Assembly: GCA_002812745.2 (NCBI GenBank)
Contig: NCSJ02000518.1
Coordinates: 1 to 21,080 of the forward strand
Reading direction: 5' to 3'
DNA: 21,080 nt
Source: Scytalidium lignicola
Lineage: Eukaryota; Ascomycota; Leotiomycetes
The position numbers and the translations under genes were made by a program. The notes under the pieces were generated by a model that worked only from the letters and a program-made list of their open reading frames with translations, had not been told where the DNA came from and searched no databases. This document shows positions 1 through 8,314 of this stretch, piece after piece; position 1 is the stretch's first letter, and each line of letters opens with the position of its first letter.

Positions 1-277
1 GGTGTGCAGGCGGGTGCGTAGGCCGCTGGGCCAATCGACGCCNGGGGGACAAGCTCACGGCCTCAGGGGGTTGAGCCATTCGCAAGCAGGCTCTAGGCGC
101 TCGGGATTCCAATTCGCATGATACGGTCCAGTCCGGGAATGCCAGTAATAACGGTAGGAACTTGCTATTACTCGTTATTCGATGGAATTGCAAATGGTGG
201 TGCAAATGGTTCATACCAAAGTCGTTGCGCTGGCTCTCTCTCTGTGTCTCTGTCTCTCTGTCTCTCTGTCTCTCTGN

Positions 278-312
<35 letters not shown>

Positions 313-1295
313 TGGTGCGACTCCTGCTCGCTCGCCCAGTTGTGGCATCGATGAATGAATCAGGGAGCAATGCTCTTCGCCCGTTGATTGATTGGCCTCT
401 TCCGCCCACGAATCTGGTTTCACTTCTGCCATATCATCTCGGCGAATCAGACGGCATTATCATTATTACAGTATGACAGTATGACAGTATTATTTCCCTC
501 CGCCGAGGCCATGGTTCGGAGCTTTTGCTTTGCAAGGACGGCCAACTCCACCGTGCTGCAGTGAGCGGCGCTTGGCTTGTACGGCATTACGGTATTACTT
601 ACTTGCTTACTGTAGAGTGTAAGGTGGAGTCGGACAGCTGGGCAACGACCATAAATGCTGTGTAACTCGTAAGGAGACATTGTAGTAGGTACTGTACCAC
701 AATCACACAGTCGATTGTATTGATGAGCATTATTGAGAAGGATGCTGAAGATTTAATAATCAACCACAAGCAGGAACTGTACAGTAAGGCCGAGAGGGGA
801 AACAAATATCAGCAGCCATCAATCGAGGAGACTCGGACGGAACGGCACTCCAACATCGTACAGCGCTTGTTGTATGAGGTTGTCACTAACTTGTGATCGT
901 GCCTTGAATCGTGCCTTGGATCGTGCAACATCTGATGTTGGAGTTGGCATCGTGCTTCAAATCTTTTGCTATCACATTCCTCGGCGCTTCGAAGAGCATC
1001 GAGGGAACAAGATCTCACCAGGGATTTGGTCCCCGAGCGCCCGAGCTAATTATGCCGCCGTTACAACCCCCGCCGGAAACAGTAGGCGGTAAAATTCTGC
1101 CGGATCTATCCCACGCACAAACAAATTATCATTATTATTCAACAATAAATCATCCAGATTCAATCGTTTCCAATAACTCCCCAACTCATTTAACTGCCTC
1201 TATAATTTTAGACTTCACCAACATAACGTTTTTTCATTTGAAAACTTCGTGAGCCTTCTTAGTTTGGCGCCCATAAGCCCCTAGCTACCTACACC
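1..1295. other. Intergenic DNA left of the SRR1-domain gene
   Basis: I see no supportable gene here. Reading frames are short and have no recognisable domains. The stretch holds a pyrimidine microsatellite (about 231-316), a short tandem repeat of ACAGTATG (about 469-490), an imperfect repeat of ATCGTGCCTTG (about 893-930), and a palindrome ACTGTACAGT at 776-785. The last few hundred bases are A+T-richer and presumably hold the promoter and 5' leader of the gene starting at 1296, but no convincing TATA box is visible. Confidence 0.6.
231..316. repeat. CT/TC microsatellite
   Basis: A pyrimidine-only run on the + strand begins as TCTCTCTCTGTG-type units and becomes an almost pure (CT)n tract. 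It contains interspersed TGTCT units and one undetermined base at 277. It is a simple-sequence repeat and its true copy number is uncertain because of that N. Confidence 0.9.
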
Positions 1296-2253
1296 ATGCC
1301 ACATACAAACAGGAAGAAAAAGACCCAGGCGCAACCACTGCCACAGCCCAAATACCTCACCAAGCGCCAACAGATCCTGGACACAGATGGCTGGACCCAT
1401 GTCGTCGACACACCCCGAAACCGTACCCGTGCTGCATCCATCAAGAGCAAAGATAACGAGCAGTTCCTCCACGGCGGAGATTTTACGATCAATGGCGTCT
1501 CATACGTCAATCGGACCCTGGAAGAGATGAAGGAGGACCACCAGCACTACCAAAAGCAATGGGAAGAAACCGAGGCTATCAAGGAAATCAGAGACAAGTT
1601 TGATGTAAATGAAGAAGAAACGGAGAAGCGGAGAAGACTACAGGTTGGAAACGTGGTCTGCCTGGGACTGGGCAGTCTGCAGAGCTCACGAAGGGAAGGG
1701 CGAAGAGCTAGTCACACACAATTGGTTGCTTTGCGGACGATCCTTGAGCAATTCCGTAAGTAGTCCATTTTCTTCTATTATACTAGCTATTAATGTATGA
1801 TACTAACCCTTCCTCACTTCTTCAGATCAAACTACACAGCAAACACTGGAATGCATCTTCCAAGACCCCCAGTTTACGCCCCTTGATCAGGAGTTTCTCT
1901 CTTCTCTTGGCTATACTGTGGTCGAGGACCCAATCGCATTCAATCATATTGACGAACATACGCTTGTCTACGCCATTCACTGCTATGCAGATGTATATAA
2001 AGCTACGAGTAATGGAACAAGACCTGCAATCATTGTCGGCATAGACGTAGGGAATTTTGGAAGGTTTGATATTAGTGAAGAGACGGCTGAAACTGTTAAA
2101 TGTCTTGAAGATATGGTGGCGGGTTGCGAGGAGTCGAACTTTCCACAGCTGAGGCATGATTTCTCGGATACAAAGATCTATTGGCGCAGAAATGGCGAGA
2201 TCGTCTCTTNAAAAAAAGTTTCTGCAACGCTTGTTCTCAAATCTATTCATTAA
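1296..2253 (+). CDS. SRR1-like domain protein
   Basis: Two exons, 1296-1755 and 1826 onward, are separated by a 70-nt intron with GTAAGT donor, TACTAAC branch site (1801-1807) and CAG acceptor. The start ATG has a CACC context. The N-terminus is basic and has a DGWTHVV segment (residues 31-37). The SRR1-like domain follows: VCLGLGSLQSS at 121-131, then VEDPIAFNHID starting at residue 186, then TLVYAIHC. The family includes Arabidopsis SRR1 and yeast BER1, linked to light and clock signalling and to microtubule or haem-related phenotypes; the biochemical role is not settled. The C-terminus is uncertain. The N at 2210 sits in codon TNA. If N is a real sense base, the protein is 295 aa and ends at 2253. 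If N is an inserted artefact, as elsewhere in this window, TAA ends it at 281 aa near 2212. It is convergent with the next gene. Confidence 0.85.
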
Positions 2254-2337
2254 GGTGATCCATTTTGGCCTTATCATTTGAAACAATTTGGGATCCGCTT
2301 CCCCCAATCCCTTCTGGGTCACTCAGCCAACTTCAGC

Positions 2338-2984
2338 TCATACAATATCTTTCTCCTCGACTACTGTGGCAAATGCATCTGCCAGCTCCGCCAGACTAAC
2401 TCGGACGAGCTCACCAGCGTCGACGCCAGGGATGTTGCGGTCGCCCACTGCATCTGACACCACCAAGACGTCCAGCCCCCGCTCAGCGGCCTGCCTCGCT
2501 GTTGTGCTCACGCAAACATGGGCCATGTACCCAACCAGCACAACCTTATTCTTGCCTGTGCTCTTTACGTATTCTCCGAGATCCGTGCCGGTGAAGGAGC
2601 CTGGATGTGCTTTCCAGATGACCTTCTCATCATGGACAGGCTCGAGCTCGGGGAACTCGTCGCTGAGTGGAGTAGATGGCGTGAAGACAGGCGCACCATC
2701 TGGCACTCGGTGCAGGATGTGGGCGATGTGACCGTTTGCAGCGCGGTACTTGGTCAGGAGAGAGGAGATGGCCTTCCTAGTTGAAGAAACGTTGGCAGTT
2801 TGGAGGTGGCCGGTTGCGTACCTTATTGATACCCATGTGTTAGCTGGGCATGTCGATAATTGCAACACAACGAAACAGGCAGAGAGACATACTCATTCTG
2901 AGCATCAATTATTACCAGAACGCTATCCCTGACGGAGGCGGTGGATGGCGGAATGCCGACGAGCTGCCGGAATGACTTGGCCAT
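2338..2984 (-). CDS. Isochorismatase-family cysteine hydrolase
   Basis: Exon 1 is 2984-2893 and exon 2 is 2821-2338, giving 191 aa. The 71-nt intron has a GTATGT donor, GCTAACA branch site and AAG acceptor. Splicing joins the family motif DAQNEYATG, which supports the model. The expected catalytic triad is visible: Asp27 in IIDAQNEY, Lys101 in [10 protein letters not shown] and Cys134 in [12 protein letters not shown]. Length and fold segments fit compact isochorismatase-like hydrolases, a family that includes isochorismatase, nicotinamidase and N-carbamoylsarcosine amidase. No signal peptide or membrane segment is seen, so a cytosolic enzyme is likely. The substrate cannot be told from sequence. 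The second half of exon 2 ([24 protein letters not shown] within it) is typical of the C-terminal helix region. It runs tail-to-tail with the SRR1-domain gene, with about 85-125 nt between stop codons. Confidence 0.92.
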
Positions 2985-2990
2985 CACGTG
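2985..2990. promoter_or_regulatory. CACGTG E-box abutting the isochorismatase start codon
   Basis: The palindrome CACGTG directly precedes the ATG at 2984-2982 on the minus strand. On the + strand the wider match ATCACGTG (2983-2990) fits the RTCACRTG consensus of the yeast bHLH factor Cbf1. It would lie in the 5' leader, so a regulatory role is only possible, not shown. Confidence 0.25.
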
Positions 2991-4486
2991 TTACTGTAGG
3001 ACTATTTATTACTGTACAAATATTTCCCTACGGTAAGAAGACAAAGAAAGGAGTGACTGCCAAATTCAAACACACAAAGTCTAGGTCTATTAAGACAGTC
3101 TGGGATAACAAATAGATATGTACTCTTAAAAAGCCAAACTAGCTAATGACGCCTTCACTCGGATCGAAGCGGGGTATTCTTGGCCGCCCCTAGATTCTGG
3201 TAGATGCTCGCTCCAGCAACATCTTTGAGAAACGTAATGGGATTATTTTGGATTATTTTCGTGCCCGAGGTTATTTTCCAATGTTTGAAGGCTGAAGAGG
3301 CGCTTTTAGGAATGGGATGTAATTCCAGTGATTCTATTAGTTAATTAAGTTGCCTGTACCTCCGTACTCCGTATCAACTTGGTTAAGACGTTCCAAGGGC
3401 TAGATGGATGGGAGCCTGATTCTCGGCCTGAGGTATTGTGTACCGTGTACCAATCACATGACATCATGCTTACGTACTGAAGTACGGTAACTTGCAAGTG
3501 TGTCTTGGAGAAAGGATGGTTGACTAAGGCATCGACTCGTGCGACGGGAGAAGCCGAAAGCTCTATTCACACACGGTCGCAAGCTTCCCTTTCTTCATCC
3601 TCCTCCACTTCTCCATTTCTTCCTCCAGTTTATACAGTGCACAGTACAATATATATTTGGTCCGACTTAGATTCTCACCTCCATGAATGACGACAGCCAC
3701 GCGCATTTCCACCATCACGCAAGGCGTCGGATTCGGCTTACCCTGTTGCTATTAATGGAGGGGGCCGGCTGTTTTCTTCCAGCCACTGCAGCGACTCCGC
3801 CCCTCCCCTCCAGGCACGGACAACAAAGGGAGGGATGAGACTTGGGCGATCCTGTCGCTCAGACAACAACGCGGTACTTCCTGCCCCATACACATTTTGC
3901 GAGGACCGCTCGTACCACGCCTGCACATTCAGCCTCGCTCTTCCGCTTTCGTCCCGATGGCTGCTCACCTAGGAAACGGCCCCAGCAAGGGACCCAGCCA
4001 GGCTCGTGTTGCTGTGGGATTTGCTCAGCCCAGCCCCGTGCCGCAAAAGAAAGTGTTGAAGGATTAAAGACTGACAGAACGCACTGCCAAGGACTTTGTT
4101 GATGGTCATCTCTCCCATAATACCATTTATTCTCTACTGAATTATTACGACTTACGACCCACGATCCACGACCCACGACAACGATCAACGTCCCAATCCT
4201 CCAGGCCCTCAACTCGATCCATGCGTGGTTCGTTGTAACTACAACGTCTGTGGGGGACTGCCTCGTATGTTTTGCTGTAAAGTGTATGCAACCGCTCGCC
4301 TCCTGACATTGCTCTGCTCGTATTACCTGCCGAACTAACATCTCACGGTGCGAATACAGTAGAGCAACCTAGCAATTTTGCACAATACGAGGCTGTCGGA
4401 CACCTGTATCCGTGAGAAACGCCGCGAGCTCCGCCGCGACCCTTTCTTTTAACCAAAACGAATTCCCTCTTCTCTCTTTTCTCACC
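2991..4486. other. Divergent intergenic region between the isochorismatase gene and btgC
   Basis: About 1.5 kb without a convincing gene. It serves both flanking promoters because the two genes diverge. It contains scattered TAC(A/G)GTA-type words, a CCAAT box (3450-3454), a TC-rich tract around 3580-3630, a heptamer repeat at 4147-4181, and a pyrimidine-rich leader just before the btgC start. Reading frames here, such as those between 3738 and 4341, lack domains and look like chance frames. Confidence 0.55.
4147..4181 (+). repeat. Heptamer tandem repeat (ACGACCC-like, five units)
   Basis: Five consecutive 7-nt units read ACGACTT, ACGACCC, ACGATCC, ACGACCC, ACGACAA. They lie about 310 nt upstream of the btgC start codon, probably in the promoter or 5' leader. 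Confidence 0.75.
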
Positions 4487-6820
4487 ATGCGGCGCTTCGA
4501 CCAGCAGCGACAGCAACAACAACCTCTTCAAGGTTATTCGGACGACGTCGAGGACCACGCATACACTGGCAGGAGAACGTCGTCTCACGCCCTTCCTTCA
4601 CCTCCACCGCAATACCAATCCCCACCTCACAGCCCCATAACGCCTTTGAATCCCGCTTCGCACCCAAACAGCTCTTTCAATCGACTGCGAGCCGAACGAC
4701 GGTACAGCAGAGAAAGAGGCCAGGAGCCATATCGACCCGTCTCCATTGATCAGAATCCGGGGTATGGTCCGTCAGCACAGAGGGATCCTGTACCACCGCT
4801 CCACCGTGACTCCGAGGGACGATACTGGGGCCAAGAGATAGGATACGTACCCGCTACTAGTTCCATTCACTCCAACATTACTCCCGGTGCCGATAACTAC
4901 AGCGAGCGAGCCGCAGGAGGAATTGCAGGTATCGCAATGGGTGTTGCAGACGCACAACCTAGGGAGAGCGGGCTGGAGGCCATGAGGAATACACCAGGGC
5001 TAGCAGCTAATGACCCGAGGGCTTACGATGCAGGGTATCCACTACAAGATCCACATGAAGCACATATTTACGATGGAAGAGGCCCAGCACCAGCACCTTT
5101 CAATGATGCACCGGGCCCTAGCTCCTCCCCATATGCCCAACAAACATACCATCAAAGCGTCTCTCAGAGCTCCCTCACCCCCATCGGAGCAACTGCATTA
5201 CTCCCTGGAGCAGCCACTCCATCAGCCAGATCAGCAACCTCACGCTCTACACCCAGCTTCTCAGACCCTTTCACTGATACGCCATACAATCGTTACTCGC
5301 GGAGTCTGGATCCAATGATGACGGGCATCGACCCAAATAGCATAGAGGATGACGGAGATGATGGCTTGGAATATAATCCGCCAAATCAACGGAGCAGTAT
5401 ATTGAATTTAAAGAATAGCAATCATAGTGATCTAGGCACCGGGACTGCAGTTGCGGCTGGAGCTGCGGCTGGAGGCATCGTAGGCGCTCTAGGAGGGTTG
5501 ATAGGCAGGAACAGCGGCAGTGCTCATGCATCACAGTATGATGCTGTACAAGACCCTGGTGCTAGCACGGCATATGGTGGAGCTGGCGGAGCTGGAGGAC
5601 CGGGAGAACCTGCGGCATACGACATTGGGGGTCCGAGTGAGAAGAGCGAGTGGTTGAGCAAGCAGTCTCACGGAAGCAAGAAAATGAAATGGATTGTTGG
5701 GATAGCCCTGGCTCTCCTAGTTATCGGTGGTATAGTTGGAGGAGTATTAGGTGGTATCCTTTCGAAGAAACATTCTTCCTCATCCTCTTCCTCGTCGTCT
5801 TCAGCAGACTCTTCTGGTAAGGGTGGATCAGGGTCAAGTTCATCCGGCGACTCAAACTCTAGTGACTTGAACAAAGATTCGCCTGAGATCAAGAAGTTGC
5901 TGAACAACCCTGACCTTCACAAAGTCTTCCCTGGAATTGATTATACCCCGATGAACACCCAATACCCCGACTGCCTCACTGTGCCACCTGACCAAAATAA
6001 CGTGACGCGGGATTTAGCAGTCCTCTCTCAACTCTCCAACAACATTCGCCTCTACGGTACAGACTGCAACCAAACGGAGCTGCTCCTCCACTCAATCGAC
6101 CAGCTGGGCCTCAACGGCACTATCAAAGTATGGCTTGGCGTGTGGCAAGACAACAATGCGACGACGAACCAACGGCAACTTGATCAGATGTACCACGTTG
6201 TTGACACCTATGGCTCGGCCTCCTTTAAAGGTGTCATTGTTGGCAACGAAGTCCTCTTCCGCGAAGACATGACGGCCGCACAACTCGGCGAGGTTATACA
6301 AGGCGTTCGCACCAACCTTACGGCCCGTGGCATTAAAATTCCGGTAGCTAGCTCTGATCTGGGTGACAATTGGACCGCTGAGCTTGCCTCCTTGGTTGAT
6401 ATTGTCATGGCGAACATTCATCCTTTCTTTGCTGGTGTCACAGCTGAGACAGCGGCCGCCTGGACCTGGGATTTCTGGCAGCAGCACGATGTTCCATTAG
6501 CCTCTTCACTCTCCAACAATGTTATTTCCGAGACAGGCTGGCCCTCGACTGGAGGTACTGATTGCGGGGGAGCTACAACCTGCACTGTGGGTTCCGTTGC
6601 AGGCATCTCTGAGATGAATACCTTCATGAATGACTGGGTCTGCCAGTCCCTCAAGAATGGCACTCAATATTTCTGGTTTGAGGCATTTGACGAACCCTGG
6701 AAGATTATCTACGATACTCCTGGGCAAAACTGGGAGGATAAATGGGGATTGATGGATGTCAATCGAGTATTAAAGGACGGCGTGATCATTCCTGACTGTG
6801 GAGGGCAGGAGGCGGCATGA
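4487..6820 (+). CDS. btgC: Membrane-anchored GH17 endo-1,3-beta-glucanase, BtgC type
   Basis: A single-exon gene of 777 aa. The ATG at 4487 follows CTCACC; the frame is open further upstream but without another ATG. The long N-terminus (about 1-400) is rich in Gln, Pro, Ser and Gly and looks disordered and cytosolic. A Gly/Ala-rich hydrophobic stretch, GTAVAAGAAAGGIVGALGG, lies around residues 320-345. The main membrane segment is W402-L425, preceded by KKMK and followed by KKH, a type II topology. A serine-rich linker (about 430-460) leads to a GH17 catalytic domain with proton donor Glu588 in VGNEVLF and nucleophile Glu682 in SETGWPSTGG. Seven N-glycosylation sequons occur in the catalytic part, consistent with an extracellular C-terminus. 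The family hydrolyses beta-1,3-glucan in cell-wall remodelling. Aspergillus BtgC has the same architecture and is about 690 aa; the extra length here is in the N-terminal tail. Confidence 0.93.
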   Translation: MRRFDQQRQQQQPLQGYSDDVEDHAYTGRRTSSHALPSPPPQYQSPPHSPITPLNPASHPNSSFNRLRAERRYSRERGQEPYRPVSIDQNPGYGPSAQRDPVPPLHRDSEGRYWGQEIGYVPATSSIHSNITPGADNYSERAAGGIAGIAMGVADAQPRESGLEAMRNTPGLAANDPRAYDAGYPLQDPHEAHIYDGRGPAPAPFNDAPGPSSSPYAQQTYHQSVSQSSLTPIGATALLPGAATPSARSATSRSTPSFSDPFTDTPYNRYSRSLDPMMTGIDPNSIEDDGDDGLEYNPPNQRSSILNLKNSNHSDLGTGTAVAAGAAAGGIVGALGGLIGRNSGSAHASQYDAVQDPGASTAYGGAGGAGGPGEPAAYDIGGPSEKSEWLSKQSHGSKKMKWIVGIALALLVIGGIVGGVLGGILSKKHSSSSSSSSSSADSSGKGGSGSSSSGDSNSSDLNKDSPEIKKLLNNPDLHKVFPGIDYTPMNTQYPDCLTVPPDQNNVTRDLAVLSQLSNNIRLYGTDCNQTELLLHSIDQLGLNGTIKVWLGVWQDNNATTNQRQLDQMYHVVDTYGSASFKGVIVGNEVLFREDMTAAQLGEVIQGVRTNLTARGIKIPVASSDLGDNWTAELASLVDIVMANIHPFFAGVTAETAAAWTWDFWQQHDVPLASSLSNNVISETGWPSTGGTDCGGATTCTVGSVAGISEMNTFMNDWVCQSLKNGTQYFWFEAFDEPWKIIYDTPGQNWEDKWGLMDVNRVLKDGVIIPDCGGQEAA

Positions 6821-8172
6821 TTATGTTATTTGCATAAGTACAGTGGTGCGTCGAAAGTGTTTAGGCATTGTTGGACCAAAACCAATGGCGTTTGTTTCCC
6901 GGCTTGCATATTTTTTTTCCTTCCTTTCAATATTGTTTCATGTCTGTTGCATTGCATTCATTACATTACATTGCGCAGCGTTGCCTTGCGCATTATGTTC
7001 TGGTTTCGGTCATTGGATCCTGGATGGGGTTTATTAGGTGTCCTGGGGATGAATTGAAAAAANCGACCTTGGGGGATTTTTTGTGTTTTATTTGTTAATG
7101 TTTGCTTCTCTCTCATGGAGGTGGATAATTTCTAGTTTTAGTGTTGCCTAGAATTAATGATACAGGGCATGGTTTTGGGTTTGGGAGCGGGAAAAATATG
7201 TTTCTTCGGTGGGGTTTGCATTTGCGGATTTTGTATATACTCAGGTACTTGAAACGATCTGTTCCCACATCAAGACCTGTTTTTGAATCTATATCGGTCT
7301 TCTTCTGCGTGCATAGTTTGTTGTGCTTAGCTGTGCTTTCAGGACCTGCCTGCATCAACAATAAAACATCGCAGTCCAACTGTGCACAATGTATAATATT
7401 TGTAATTTGTGTCGTTCTAATTGGCCAGTGATTCGATTTGATTTATCGACCAATCAAGATAGGGCCTAAAGGGGATCTATATTTAGCCTCAGGTATGGAT
7501 TCATTCTTAACTTCCGCTATAAATATTAACTAATCACTGAATAGGTGCCAAGTTTGATATTGAAGTTGACTATAACGGTGGATATTAGATAGGGAAAGGC
7601 TGCTACCCAAGCTGTGGTCATGCTCAAGAGAAATCATGGCAAAAAACGGAAGGAAAAAAACTGTGAGAATCTCAACATGAAACGTATGAGAAATATGAAG
7701 TCTTGGTCGTCTTTAGATAACCATAGTGATGACTATGGGGGTGAAGGATATTTTTGCTAAGATATATTGAACCTGAGTTGGGTAAGGAAAAGGATAAAGG
7801 AAAATCTAAACCAGTTTGAAACATTTCTCTTTGGCTTTTATTGATATCTGCCATATGAGGGAATTTGTAATTAAGGGGAAGAGACGCTTGGCGGTGACTG
7901 TGACAACNTTTTTTTGCATTTATAGATTAGTAGCGCCTCGAGGCTGTGTTGCCTAAGATCCCGCATTGAAATTCATGGTATCAGATTTTACGCCCCTTTA
8001 ATCCTTTATGGTGATAGGCAGGCAGAGGCGAATCAGATTTCTTTTCATCCATACCCGGTTTCAGCCTTATTATTAGTCTTGTTTATTTCTGGACGAAAGG
8101 GTCAAATGTGACAATCTGTTTGAGTCGCTTAAGAAAAAACAATTCAGCCCCAGCCTCATTCTCTATCCACTC

Positions 8173-8180
8173 TATAAATA
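8173..8180 (+). promoter_or_regulatory. TATA box of the CorA-like gene
   Basis: TATAAATA lies 142 nt upstream of the ATG at 8315, in a pyrimidine-rich stretch. This is a canonical TATA match at a plausible distance for a fungal promoter with a leader of about 100 nt. Confidence 0.5.
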
Positions 8181-8230
8181 TTGACAAGGCTCCCCTTTTC
8201 TTATTATCCCCAGCCTCTTAAGTATTGAGT

Positions 8231-8259
8231 GCTTTATTTAAGCTTTATTTAAGCTTTAT
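8231..8259 (+). repeat. 11-nt tandem repeat GCTTTATTTAA
   Basis: Two full copies and one partial copy of GCTTTATTTAA, in the presumed 5' leader of the CorA-like gene. Confidence 0.8.
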
Positions 8260-8314
8260 ATTAAGTTATTCATTGTTGACTAGCTCTTTAGATTTCTTTG
8301 CTGCGCGTTTCATA

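Larger units (their letters stand above)
6821..8314. other. Intergenic region between btgC and the CorA-like gene
   Basis: About 1.5 kb, A+T-rich, without a recognisable gene. It begins with the btgC 3' region. An AATAAA word occurs at 7360-7365, though it is far from the stop. The part from about 8100 onward is presumably the promoter and leader of the CorA-like gene, with a TATA box and an 11-nt repeat annotated separately. Undetermined bases occur at 7063 and 7908, both next to homopolymers. Confidence 0.55.

Noticed and set aside
3738..4341. Overlapping open frames on both strands in the btgC upstream region
   Set aside because: There is no domain, no good start context and no splice-supported extension; the composition is promoter-like.
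5668..5907. Minus-strand acidic open frame with runs of Glu and Asp inside btgC
   Set aside because: It is the antisense shadow of the Ser-rich linker of the glucanase.
8225..8314. N-terminal extension of the CorA-like protein with a hydrophobic, signal-like sequence
   Set aside because: It depends on a TTG start, overlaps the 11-nt leader repeat, and relatives start near the ATG at 8315.
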